From an uncultured Anaeromyxobacter sp. (GTDB taxonomy: Bacteria; Myxococcota; Myxococcia; Myxococcales; Anaeromyxobacteraceae), in NCBI GenBank assembly GCA_903904005.1, contig CAIVAR010000024.1, positions 1 to 50,977 on the forward strand: a stretch of DNA of 50,977 nt, in the 5' to 3' direction. The notes below the pieces were generated by a model. It ran no database searches, was not told the origin of the DNA, and was given only the letters and a program-made list of their open reading frames with translations. The stretch's first letter is position 1, and every line of letters starts with the position of its first letter. Both the position numbers and the translations under genes were made by a program. Below are positions 27,483-39,615 of the stretch, piece by piece.

Positions 27483-28701
27483 GTGGCCCGGGGACATGAG
27501 AGCGAGATGAGAGACGAAGGGGCGGGCCCCGGTCGCAGCGGGGGTGAACCAGGCGCCGTCCCGGGGATTTCCCCCCGGCTCGTCCTCCTCCTCGCGGTGG
27601 CGGCCGCCGCCACCGTCGCGAACCTCTACTACGCACAGCCCCTCCTTCCGGAAATGGCCCGTTCGCTGGGGGTCAACGCCAAGGAGGTGGCCTGGGTGCC
27701 GGTGCTCACGCAGGTGGGCTACGCGGTGGGGCTCTTCCTCTTCATCCCGCTCGGCGACACCGTGGAGCGGCGCCGGCTCATCCTCCAGCTCGTGCTCGCC
27801 TCGGCGGCGGCCCTCCTGGGCGCCGCATTCGCCCCGGGAGCGGCCTGGCTCGCCGTGGCCAGCCTGGGGGTGGGGTTCGTCTCGGTCGTGCCCCACGTGG
27901 CCGTCCCGCTGGCCGCCCACCTCGCCGCGCCCACCGAGCGCGGCCGCGTCATCGGGCTCATCATGAGCGGCATCCTCGCCGGCATCCTGCTCGCCCGCAC
28001 CGCGTCGGGTCTCGTGGGAGGGGCCTTCGGCTGGCGGGTGGTCTACGCGCTGGCCGCGGTGTGCATGGTGCTCCTCGCCATCGGCCTGGCCCGGCTGCTC
28101 CCCCCGTCGCCTCCCGAGCGGGCGGTGCGCTACCTCGACCTGCTCGCCTCGATCGGACCGCTCGTCCGCGACGAGGCGGAGCTGCGCCGCCCATCGCTCA
28201 TCGGCGCCCTGGTCTTCGGGGGATTCAGCGTCTTCTGGACGACGCTCGCCTTCTTCCTGGAGACGCCGCCGTACCACTGGGGCGCCGAGGGGGCCGGGCT
28301 CTTCGGTCTCATCGGCCTCTCCGGCGCCTTCGCGGCGCCCATGATCGGCCGGCTCGCCGACCGGCGCGGGGCCCGCTTCGCGACCGGTCTCTCCCTCGCG
28401 GTGGCGCTCTCCTCCTACGCGGTCTTCGCGCTCCTCGGCCACAACCTCGCCGGCCTCATCGCCGGCGTGGTGCTCCTCGACGTGGGGATCCAGTCGGCCC
28501 ACGTGTCGAACCTGGCCCGCATCCACGCGCTCGACCCTGCCGCGCGCAGCCGCCGCAACACCGTCTACATGGTGGCCTACTTCGTGGGCGGCGCCCTCGG
28601 CACCTTCCTCGGCGTGCGCGCCTGGACCCGCTTCGGCTGGGCCGGCAGCTGTGCCACCGGCGCGGGCTTCCTCCTGCTCGCGCTCCTCGTCTGGGCGCTG
28701 C

Positions 28702-32313
<3,612 letters not shown>

Positions 32314-32397
32314 GGTGTGGCGCCCCCGGGGAGGCGTTAGATAGCAGGGGGGTCTGACCACTTCCAGCCGTGTCGCCGCCGTGTCCGGAGGTCCGAA

Positions 32398-32925
32398 ATG
32401 TTCAAGAAAATCCTGATGGTGATCGTTGCCGTGGTGGGGCTCTTCGCGGCCTACGTGGCCACCCGGCCCACGCAGTACCGCATCAGCCGCAGCGTCGTCG
32501 TCGCGGCGCCCGGGGCGGCCCTCTACCCGAAGGTGGCCGACTTCCGCGCCTGGGAGGCCTGGTCGCCGTGGGCGAAGCTCGATCCGGCGATGAAGACCGA
32601 CTACGCCGGCACGCCCGGGACCGTGGGTTCCACGTACCACTGGAAGGGGAACGACAAGGTGGGGGAGGGGCGGATGACCATCACCGAGCTCGTCCCCGAC
32701 CGGCTCGTCCAGGTGAAGCTCGAGTTCCTCAAGCCGTGGGAGCAGACGAGCATCACCGACTTCAGCTTCGTGCCCGACGGGGCCGGCACCAAGGTGACCT
32801 GGGGCATGTCCGGTGAGCACGACTTCGTCGGCAAGCTCTTCGCCCTGTTCATGGACATGGACAAGATGGTCGGGCCCGACTTCGAGAAGGGGCTCGCGAA
32901 GCTGAAGGAGGAAACGAGCCGGTAG
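32398..32925 (+). CDS. SRPBCC-family (polyketide cyclase-like) protein with N-terminal membrane anchor
   Basis: 175 residues, GGAGG 5 bases before the ATG. An N-terminal helix (FKKILMVIVAVVGLFAAYVA) is followed by an SRPBCC/START-like domain: YRISRSVVVAAPGAALYPKVADFRAWEAWSPWAK and TKVTWGMSGEHDF. Such proteins bind hydrophobic ligands; function here is unknown. It is divergent from dnaE and lies 25 bases before the Wzi-like gene, in the same direction. Confidence 0.8.
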   Translation: MFKKILMVIVAVVGLFAAYVATRPTQYRISRSVVVAAPGAALYPKVADFRAWEAWSPWAKLDPAMKTDYAGTPGTVGSTYHWKGNDKVGEGRMTITELVPDRLVQVKLEFLKPWEQTSITDFSFVPDGAGTKVTWGMSGEHDFVGKLFALFMDMDKMVGPDFEKGLAKLKEETSR

Positions 32926-32950
32926 GGCGTTCTTGAGATAGTGTCGGGAG

Positions 32951-34498
32951 ATGTACGCTTCGATCCTTCTCGCTGTGGCGATGGCGGCCGAGGCCGATCC
33001 CAACGGGCCTACCTGCAAGCTCTCCGGCGATGTGCTGCGGGCCTACGGCATCGGAACGCCCTGGGCGGAACTGGCCCGGATGGCGGAGGACGTGGGCGCC
33101 GCGCCCCTGCGTCCGGACCTCTTCCAGCGACCAGGCGACCGGCAGATCGCCCTCTGCGCCGACGGGCCGGCGCTGCCGATGGGGCGCAGGGAGCCGGAGG
33201 CGAAGCCCGGGACGCTCGACCTGTCGCTCGTGCCGGCGACCCTGTCGGTGTATGCGAACACGGCCTACCCGTCGGGCAAGAACGACGGAGCGGTCTGGCA
33301 GGGGAAGGGGATCTCGACGCAGCTCACGGGCGGGCTGCAGTTCAACTGGGGGATCCTGTCGGCCGCCTTCGTGCCGAGCGTGGCGTGGCAGCAGAATGCC
33401 GCGTACGCGCTGCTGCCGACCCGGGATGGGATGAGCCCCTACTCCAACCCGTACTATGGTGCAGCCCTCGACGTGCCGCAGCGTTTCGGGGACGCGAACT
33501 TCTGGACGCTCTCGCCGGGGCAGAGCTACGTGCAGCTCTCCTACGCCGGTCTCGGCGGTGGCATCTCCACCGAGAACCTCTGGTGGGGGCCGGGGATCCA
33601 GAACACGCTCCTCATGACCAACAACGCCGACGGCTTCCCCCACGCCTTCCTGGGGACGGTGCGGCCGGTCGACATCTGGATCGGAAACCTGGAGGCCGAC
33701 CTCTGGTTCGGCATGCTCAACCGGTCCAGGTACTTCTACACGCGGGACAACGGGTGGTTCGGAGCCTTCACGGCCGATCTGGAGCTCCGCTGGCTGCGCG
33801 GGCTGTACGTGGGCGGTGCCGTCGTGAACCTGGCCTCGGATCTCTGCGGGGGAGGGTGCGACCGGAACACCAACACGCTCTTCGGGCTCTACATGCGCTG
33901 GGTGTTCCCGCCCGCGGGGGTCGAGGTATACGCGGAGTGGACCCGGGAGGACGGCGCGACCGATGCGGGCGACTTCTTCAAGGAGATGGACCATTCGGCC
34001 GGCTACACGCTCGGGCTCCAGAAGGTCTTCGTGGGAAGCGACTACTGGGTCCGGGTGATCGCCGAGATGAGCGACAACGACATCCCGCGCCCTCCCCGCT
34101 ACTGGCGTGACAACCCGACCTCCTACTACACGCACCCCGGCAACACCGGCTACACGAACGGCGGGCAGATCCTGGGTGCGGAGATGGGGCCCGGCGCTTC
34201 CACGCAGTATCTGGGGGTGGACGTCGTCTCCCAGGCCGGCTGGTTCGGGGGCTACCTCCAGCGGACGCGCCGCAACGACGTCTACACCACGTTCGTCAAC
34301 CCGAGCCAGGACTTCCCCGACGTGGAATTCGGAGGCGGTGGACGCTACGTCGGAACCTTCGGGGCCTTCGATCTCGCGGCGGTGGCCGGGATCTTCCAGC
34401 GCTGGAGCCACGACGGACTGCCGAACATGCTCAACTTCCATGGCGAGGTGCAGCTCACCTGGTGGCCGGGAAAGTCGCTCGTGACGGCCTCGAGATAG
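32951..34498 (+). CDS. Capsule assembly Wzi-family outer-membrane protein
   Basis: 515 residues with a short N-terminal hydrophobic signal. The segment GGISTENLWWGPGIQNTLLM, then TNNADGFPHAFLGTVRPVDI, is the core of the Wzi family, whose barrel binds and anchors capsular or exopolysaccharide at the cell surface. Gly- and aromatic-rich beta strands continue to the C-terminus (LNFHGEVQLTWWPGK). It is followed, 3-5 kb away, by a second Wzi-like gene and a YjbH-type gene, so several surface-polysaccharide functions lie together. Confidence 0.8.
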   Translation: MYASILLAVAMAAEADPNGPTCKLSGDVLRAYGIGTPWAELARMAEDVGAAPLRPDLFQRPGDRQIALCADGPALPMGRREPEAKPGTLDLSLVPATLSVYANTAYPSGKNDGAVWQGKGISTQLTGGLQFNWGILSAAFVPSVAWQQNAAYALLPTRDGMSPYSNPYYGAALDVPQRFGDANFWTLSPGQSYVQLSYAGLGGGISTENLWWGPGIQNTLLMTNNADGFPHAFLGTVRPVDIWIGNLEADLWFGMLNRSRYFYTRDNGWFGAFTADLELRWLRGLYVGGAVVNLASDLCGGGCDRNTNTLFGLYMRWVFPPAGVEVYAEWTREDGATDAGDFFKEMDHSAGYTLGLQKVFVGSDYWVRVIAEMSDNDIPRPPRYWRDNPTSYYTHPGNTGYTNGGQILGAEMGPGASTQYLGVDVVSQAGWFGGYLQRTRRNDVYTTFVNPSQDFPDVEFGGGGRYVGTFGAFDLAAVAGIFQRWSHDGLPNMLNFHGEVQLTWWPGKSLVTASR

Positions 34499-34510
34499 AG
34501 CCCGCCCTCA

Positions 34511-34897
34511 TCAGTGCTTGAGGCCGCCCTGGTGGGGCTCCTCCTCGAAACCGTGGGCGACGAGGAAGTGGTAGACGGCGTAGGGCTCGGCCCGGTCGCC
34601 ACCGATCACCTCGAAGAGGTAGCGACGCTCGCCGTCCTCCTCGCTGTCGAGGGTGGACTGCACGAAGACCACGTCCCGCACGTCGAGCGACATCTCTGCG
34701 ATGACCTGCTTGCCCCGGACGAGCTGGACCGAGGGATGGCGCTCCGGCCCCTCGTCGAGGTGCCAGTGGAGGTCCTCCTGGTCGTAGAACCAGGTCTCGG
34801 AGGTTCCCGCTCGCAGGATGCAGTTCGGGTGGTGCCGGAGCCACTTCCAGAAGCGATCGAAGGGCAGGGTCGCGCCCGACTGCACGGTGAGGGACAT
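34511..34897 (-). CDS. Conserved hypothetical protein (128 aa)
   Basis: Starts at the ATG at 34897. It is a mixed alpha/beta protein without signal peptide, with many acidic and aromatic residues (FWKWLRHHPNCILRAG, SETWFYDQEDLHWHLDEG, RRYLFEVIGGDRAEPYAVYHF). I do not recognise the family. It ends 12 bases after the Wzi-like gene on the other strand, and lies 14 bases downstream of the small zinc-ribbon-like gene, so those two are probably cotranscribed. Confidence 0.6.
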   Translation of the reverse strand: MSLTVQSGATLPFDRFWKWLRHHPNCILRAGTSETWFYDQEDLHWHLDEGPERHPSVQLVRGKQVIAEMSLDVRDVVFVQSTLDSEEDGERRYLFEVIGGDRAEPYAVYHFLVAHGFEEEPHQGGLKH

Positions 34898-34911
34898 TCC
34901 CGCCAATATAG

Positions 34912-35130
34912 TCAGGCGGCGGCGCGCGGGGGATAGGCAACGGCGACCTGCCCCTTGCCGTTTCCCTGGACGACCACCGGCTTCGAGATCCAGCCGCACT
35001 TGCCGCACCAGCCCCGCATCGTGCCGGGGGTGGCGCGGACCGTCATCGGCCCCTCGCAGACGGCGCAGCCGCCGTGGACCACGAAGTCGTGGAAAATCGG
35101 GGACTCGACGGGGTTGGTCTTCGCGCGCAT
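34912..35130 (-). CDS. Small zinc-ribbon-like protein (72 aa)
   Basis: Starts at the ATG at 35130. Two CxxC pairs (GGCAVCEG and GWCGKCGW), separated by ~17 residues, make a plausible Zn ribbon. The first ~15 and last ~20 residues are unstructured. Followed 14 bases later by the 128-residue gene. No function is recognised. Confidence 0.6.
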   Translation of the reverse strand: MRAKTNPVESPIFHDFVVHGGCAVCEGPMTVRATPGTMRGWCGKCGWISKPVVVQGNGKGQVAVAYPPRAAA

Positions 35131-35150
35131 GCGGCCAACGTAACCATCCC

Positions 35151-36146
35151 TCAGCCCCGGGCAAGCCGCGGGAGGATGTAACCCAGCGACCGGTCGTATC
35201 GGTAGTTCACGTCGCGGTGGCCGTCGTCGAACTCCTCGTGGACGACGTCGACGCCGCCCTGGCGGAGCGACTCGGCGACCATGCGGGCGCCCCAGCGCAG
35301 GTTGAACTCGTCGCGGGTGCCGCAGTCGAGGAAGACGCTTCCCAGGCTCCGGAAGGCGGGGAGGCTCGCCGGCACGAACCGGACCGGGTCGTGGGCCGCC
35401 CACCGCTCCCAGACCTCCGGCCGTAGCCGCGCGGTCTCCGGATCGAAGGGGAGCTCCAGGCCGGCGGGCGCGCCCGGACGGGGCGAGTAGGCCGCCGCCA
35501 TGGCGAGGATGTTGAGCGGGGCGTGGTCGTCGCCGCGCATCTTGGTCTCGCGGGCCCGGCGGCGCAGCGCCTCGAGCCAGGAGGCCGGGTCGGTGCCGAG
35601 GAGGGCGCCGGCGGTGCGCGGGAAGTCGGGGAGGTAGCAGTACTCGAAGCCGGCGTCGCCGGCGTGGGAGGCGACGTGGCCGAAGACGTCCGGGTGGTGG
35701 CGCCCCATCACCATCGCGCCGTAGCCGCCCGAGGACTTGCCCACCACCGCCCGCGCTTCCGGCCGGGGCAGGGTGCCGAGCTTCCCGTCGACGAAGGCGA
35801 CGACGTCCCGGGCCACGTAGTCGCGGTAGTTCCCGATGGCCGGGCTGTTCACCCACTGGCTGCCGCCGAACGCCGTCCAGCCGTCGACGAAGACCCCCAC
35901 GGCCGGCGGAACGGCGCCCGACGCGATGAGCCGGTCGAGCCGCTCCGGGACGGTGAGACCGAAGCCGGGGAAGCCCGTCCAGGAATGGGCACTGCCCGTG
36001 AACCCGTGCAGGAAGTAGACGGCCGGCAATCCGGGGCGGAAGCCGGGCGGGCGGTAGAGGTACACCGGGCGTCGCGACGGGTCCCCGAGCGGGTTGCCGC
36101 GCAGCGCGGGTGCGTCGATGAGGTCCTCTTCGAGATGGCCTTCCAT
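35151..36146 (-). CDS. Esterase D/tributyrin-esterase-type alpha/beta hydrolase
   Basis: 331 residues from the ATG at 36146, which has GGAGGG at a good distance; an upstream in-frame ATG lacks one. YFLHGFTGSAHSW supplies the oxyanion region, S138 in VVGKSSGGYG is the nucleophile, and DCGTRDEFN and FDDGHRDVNY give Asp and His. The family includes S-formylglutathione hydrolase and mycolyl-transferase-like esterases. No signal peptide is obvious. It lies 20 bases upstream of the zinc-ribbon gene on the same strand. Confidence 0.85.
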   Translation of the reverse strand: MEGHLEEDLIDAPALRGNPLGDPSRRPVYLYRPPGFRPGLPAVYFLHGFTGSAHSWTGFPGFGLTVPERLDRLIASGAVPPAVGVFVDGWTAFGGSQWVNSPAIGNYRDYVARDVVAFVDGKLGTLPRPEARAVVGKSSGGYGAMVMGRHHPDVFGHVASHAGDAGFEYCYLPDFPRTAGALLGTDPASWLEALRRRARETKMRGDDHAPLNILAMAAAYSPRPGAPAGLELPFDPETARLRPEVWERWAAHDPVRFVPASLPAFRSLGSVFLDCGTRDEFNLRWGARMVAESLRQGGVDVVHEEFDDGHRDVNYRYDRSLGYILPRLARG

Positions 36147-36182
36147 GGCGGGATCCCTCCGTTCGGCGCGCTCCGTGGGGCA

Positions 36183-36210
36183 TTGCGCCATGAACACTCC
36201 GGAGTATAAT
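36183..36210 (+). promoter_or_regulatory. Sigma-70-type promoter of the nucleotidyltransferase-like pair
   Basis: TTGCGC (36183-36188) and a perfect TATAAT (36205-36210) are 16 bases apart. The consensus -10 box is striking in this GC-rich region and ends 1 base before the GTG of the next gene, so transcription would start at or just after the annotated start codon, suggesting a leaderless message or use of the in-frame TTG at 36221. Confidence 0.6.
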
Positions 36211-36211
36211 C

Positions 36212-36751
36212 GTGGCGCAATTGGCTGACCACCCCCATCTCGATCGGCCTTCCCTGGCGGCGGCTTTCCGGGCCCTCGACGCGCGGCTCAGGGCGCCGGT
36301 CACGCTCGTCGTCGGTGACGGCACGGCGATGCTCCTCGCCCACGGCATCCAGGTCCGGACACGCGACGTCGATGCCTACACGGCCAGAGGTCACCTCGAC
36401 GACATCGCGCCCCTGCTGCGGGAGGTCGCGAGCGAGGTCGGGCTTCCGTTCGACTGGCTGAATCCCTACTTCGAGACCTTCACCTACGTGCTGCCCTCCG
36501 ACTACGCGTCCCGGCTCAAGGAAGTGTTCGCCGGCAAGCAGCTGAGGGTCATGGCGCTCGGGGTGGAGGACCTGCTCATCATGAAGTGCTTCGCGGGCCG
36601 CGAGAAGGACGTCGGTCACGCCCGGGCGCTCCTCCGGAAGAACCCGGACCTCGGCCTGGTGGATGCCCGGATCCAGGCCCTCATCGAGAAGGGCATCAAG
36701 GGCGCGAGGGATGGCGGCGACTTTCTCGACGACCTCGGGGGCGGCGCATGA
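36212..36751 (+). CDS. Nucleotidyltransferase-like protein (DUF6036/AbiEii-type, putative toxin-antitoxin component)
   Basis: 179 residues. VTLVVGDGTAMLLAHGIQVRTRDVDAYT resembles the G[GS]-x(10-14)-D-x-D motif of minimal nucleotidyltransferases (GDGTA, then RDVDAY), followed by LGVEDLLIMKCFAGREKDVGHARALL, a pattern of DUF6036/AbiEii-like proteins. These are common in putative toxin-antitoxin pairs. The stop overlaps the ATG of the partner gene (ATGA). The start is uncertain: GTG 36212 or TTG 36221, see the promoter just upstream. Confidence 0.6.
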   Translation: MAQLADHPHLDRPSLAAAFRALDARLRAPVTLVVGDGTAMLLAHGIQVRTRDVDAYTARGHLDDIAPLLREVASEVGLPFDWLNPYFETFTYVLPSDYASRLKEVFAGKQLRVMALGVEDLLIMKCFAGREKDVGHARALLRKNPDLGLVDARIQALIEKGIKGARDGGDFLDDLGGGA

Positions 36752-37470
36752 TCAAGCTGGGAGCCGTGCCGCTGGAGGCTCGCGAGATCCCGCGCCTTTA
36801 CGCCGAGCTCGATGCCATCGGCGCCCGGGTCGAGGGGAGGCACGTCCCCTGGCGCTTCGGGAAGCCTTTGCCCGAGGAGCTGCTGGTCCTGGCGGCGCAG
36901 TCCTCGCGACAGGAGCCGCGCCTTCTCTGGGCGCTCGTGGAGTTGCTCGCCCGGCACTACGACCGGTTCGACCCGCTCAAGCTCCGCCGGGCGCTGGCCG
37001 GGGCGCGCTGGCCAGCGACCCTGGGAGTCGCCTTCGAGTTCGCTCGTCTCGTGGCGGGGTCCGCGGAACTGGACGACGTCGCTGCCTTCGTCCTCGCCGG
37101 CGTGAGGCCGGCCGCCAACGAGCGCTTCTTCCTGGGTACCCGTGCCTTTGCCGGCGCGCTCGCACGCCGCGACTCGGAGGAGTCGCTCGCCGAGTACCTT
37201 CGCTGGGGATTCGTGTCCCGCGAGGAGCCCATCGCCAAGGAACTCGGCTCGGACGCTCACGGCACCCTGGCGCGACCCCAGCGGATGAACATGCTGCAGC
37301 GGATAGCCGAGCGGCCAGGTGAGTTCACCCTCGGTGACTACCTGGAGGCGTTGCGGGGGCGCGCTTCGCGCCGCCAGGCCACCCGCGACCTCGCGACGGC
37401 GCCGTTCCTCGTACGCACGGGAACCACCCGCGGCGCCAGGTACCGCCTTCGCGCCCGGCTGGTAGGATAG
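36748..37470 (+). CDS. Hypothetical partner of the nucleotidyltransferase-like protein
   Basis: 240 residues, coupled to the preceding gene by an ATGA overlap. It is mostly helical, with Arg-rich segments (LPEELLVLAAQSSRQEPRLLWALVELLARHYDRFDPLKLRRAL) and an Arg/Thr-rich C-terminus. It might include a winged-helix region as in AbiEi-like antitoxins, but I cannot identify one securely. Function is inferred only from its position in a two-gene unit with its own promoter. Confidence 0.55.
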   Translation: MIKLGAVPLEAREIPRLYAELDAIGARVEGRHVPWRFGKPLPEELLVLAAQSSRQEPRLLWALVELLARHYDRFDPLKLRRALAGARWPATLGVAFEFARLVAGSAELDDVAAFVLAGVRPAANERFFLGTRAFAGALARRDSEESLAEYLRWGFVSREEPIAKELGSDAHGTLARPQRMNMLQRIAERPGEFTLGDYLEALRGRASRRQATRDLATAPFLVRTGTTRGARYRLRARLVG

Positions 37471-37477
37471 CCCGCCC

Positions 37478-38080
37478 ATGCCCTCCGGCATCCTCCTCTC
37501 CTTCGGCCACGCCCTTCGCGGACTCGTCGAGGTCACGGCGGGGGAGCGGAACATGAAGATCCACGTCCTCTGCGGGACGGCGGTGGGGCTGCTGGGCGCC
37601 GAGGTGGCGATGCCCGTCCCCTCCCGGATGGCGCTCCTCTTCGCGGTGGCGCTGGTCGTCGCCGCGGAGATGTGGAACAGCGCGCTCGAGGCGCTCGTCG
37701 ACCTGCACACCCGCGAGCTGCGGGACGAGGCACGCCGGGTGAAGGACGCGGCGGCCGGGGGCGTGCTCGTCCTGGCCGTCGGCGCCGTGCTCCTCGCCGT
37801 GGCGGTCGGGGTCGCGAACCAGGACGCGCTGCGGGCGGCCATGCACCGCCGCGGCGTGCAGCTCCTCCTCGGCGGGGGGGTGGTGCTCCTCGAGGCCTTC
37901 CTCCTCTTCGGCCGGAGCCGCTCCGCGCTGCTCGACGGCATCGCCATCGTGGCGGGGGGGCTGCTCGTCGCCTTCCTCGGGGTCGACGGCCTCTCCGGTT
38001 CCCTCTCTCTCGCCGCTGCGCTGCTCTTCGTGCTCGCATCGGCGTCGGCCATCTCCTCCCGGACGAGGATTCCAGCGTGA
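37478..38080 (+). CDS. dgkA: DgkA-family kinase (diacylglycerol or undecaprenol kinase) with C-terminal membrane extension
   Basis: 200 residues. The first ~120 match DgkA: E64-x2-N67-x3-E71-x3-D75 in AAEMWNSALEALVDL, and KD (89-90) followed by AAAGGVLVLA. The enzyme recycles diacylglycerol or undecaprenol in the inner membrane; undecaprenol phosphate is the carrier for surface glycans. DgkA is normally ~120-130 residues; here ~80 more add about two to three hydrophobic helices. It ends with a GTGA overlap to the second Wzi-like gene, linking it to polysaccharide export. Confidence 0.85.
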   Translation: MPSGILLSFGHALRGLVEVTAGERNMKIHVLCGTAVGLLGAEVAMPVPSRMALLFAVALVVAAEMWNSALEALVDLHTRELRDEARRVKDAAAGGVLVLAVGAVLLAVAVGVANQDALRAAMHRRGVQLLLGGGVVLLEAFLLFGRSRSALLDGIAIVAGGLLVAFLGVDGLSGSLSLAAALLFVLASASAISSRTRIPA

Positions 38081-39615
38081 GGCAACCCAGGCTCCTCCCG
38101 CTGCTCCTCGCGCTCACCGTCTTCCCCGCTGCGATCCCCACCGCGGCGTGGGCCACCTGGGGCGCTGCCGACGAGCTGCCGAGGTACGGCGTTTCGCCGC
38201 TTCTCCCGCCCGAGCACTGGGCCGTCCGGGCCGCGGCACGGCTCGACGGGGTGGGGCTCGTGACCGGCTGGCTCCCTGCCAACCAGGCCGCGCCGATGTA
38301 CATGGTCTGGGCAGCGCTCGACGAGGGGGCGCGCCGCGCCGAGAAGGAGCGGCCGGCCATGGCCGCCGTGGCGAAGGGCTGGAAGGAGAAGTTCCAGCAG
38401 GAGTGGCGCGGCATCGACGAGAAGGGGCTCTTGAGGTTCATCGGGGGGCAGGCGTCGGTGGGGTACGAATACGCCGCCGTGTCTCCCGAGCCGGCGGCCG
38501 TCCCGCCGGAGACGTGGTCGCTCACGCCGCCGAAGGACTCGACCCCGTTCCTCGAGGTCCAGGCGGCCGGCGCGCTCTCCGACCACCTCGCCCTGCTCGT
38601 GGCGCCGGTGGGCACGACCTGGCAGGTGAAGTGGGCCGGCGAACTCGTGGCCGGCGTCGGTCCGGTGTCACTCTCGGTCGGGCGCGCCCCCGCCCAGTCC
38701 GGCTTCGCCGCCCCCGGAGGCGGCGTGATGTTCGGCGGGGAGGCCTTCCACGACCGGGTCGCCTTCCAGATCTACCGGCCGCTCGACATCTACATCGGCC
38801 TCGTCGCGCTCGACGTCTCGCTCGCCCGCGTGGGCGTGCTGACGCAACCCGCGACGTCACTGATCTGGGAATGGTCGCTCCAATACCAGCCCGTGCCGCG
38901 GCTCACCTTCGGCCTGCAGAGCGGCATGATGATGGGCGGCTCGACGTGGGAACAGATCGCCGGGCAGCCGTTCACTGTCAGCGACTTCTTCCGCGCCATC
39001 ACCTACCAGGGGGCCGGGTACATGAACAACGGCTATCCCAACAACATCTTCTCCCTGTCAGGCCGCTGGCGTCTGCCCACCGAGGACTGGGTCCCCATCA
39101 CCATCTACGGTGACTGGGGAACCGACGACAACGGCGGCGCCTGGATGCAGGCACCGGGCATCGATGCCGGCATCTTCGTCCCGGCATTGCCCTTCGCTCC
39201 GGAGGTCGCCGTTGGGCTCGAGGTGAGCTTCTTCGGGGAGATCTGCAAGGAGCGGACGGACAGTTCCTTCTGCCGGTCGCCCGACCAACCCCTCCGGTGG
39301 TACACGCATACCTACTACCCCTGGACGGCGGGCAACCTGCCACTCGGCCATCGAATGGGGGGCAACGGGCGGGAGTTTCTCCTGTACGCCGCCGCCGACC
39401 TTCTCGACGCCCGCCTGCTCATCCGCGGCGACGTGTTCCTTCGCGACCGATTCTCGCAGAACCTCTACTCCCCGTACTCTGGCCAGTCCGCCGGCTTCGA
39501 CCTGCAGGCCACCTGGCGCCTCGGCATCGGCGAGGTGGGGGTATCCGGAAACGTCGAAGCCGCCAGCGGATGGACCGCCGGCGGCTTCGGTGTGCACGCT
39601 TCGGTCTTCTTCTAG
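38077..39615 (+). CDS. Second Wzi-like outer-membrane protein
   Basis: 512 residues from a GTG that overlaps the dgkA stop. A signal peptide (RQPRLLPLLLALTVFPAAIPTAAWA) is followed by a helical segment (about 60-125) and then beta strands. The core GPVSLSVGRAPAQSGFAAPGGG, then RVAFQIYRPLDIYIG, fits the Wzi fold, in which RPx follows a G-rich loop; similarity is weaker than for the gene at 32951. It is translationally coupled to dgkA. A role in anchoring or exporting surface polysaccharide is likely but inferred. Confidence 0.65.
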   Translation: MRQPRLLPLLLALTVFPAAIPTAAWATWGAADELPRYGVSPLLPPEHWAVRAAARLDGVGLVTGWLPANQAAPMYMVWAALDEGARRAEKERPAMAAVAKGWKEKFQQEWRGIDEKGLLRFIGGQASVGYEYAAVSPEPAAVPPETWSLTPPKDSTPFLEVQAAGALSDHLALLVAPVGTTWQVKWAGELVAGVGPVSLSVGRAPAQSGFAAPGGGVMFGGEAFHDRVAFQIYRPLDIYIGLVALDVSLARVGVLTQPATSLIWEWSLQYQPVPRLTFGLQSGMMMGGSTWEQIAGQPFTVSDFFRAITYQGAGYMNNGYPNNIFSLSGRWRLPTEDWVPITIYGDWGTDDNGGAWMQAPGIDAGIFVPALPFAPEVAVGLEVSFFGEICKERTDSSFCRSPDQPLRWYTHTYYPWTAGNLPLGHRMGGNGREFLLYAAADLLDARLLIRGDVFLRDRFSQNLYSPYSGQSAGFDLQATWRLGIGEVGVSGNVEAASGWTAGGFGVHASVFF

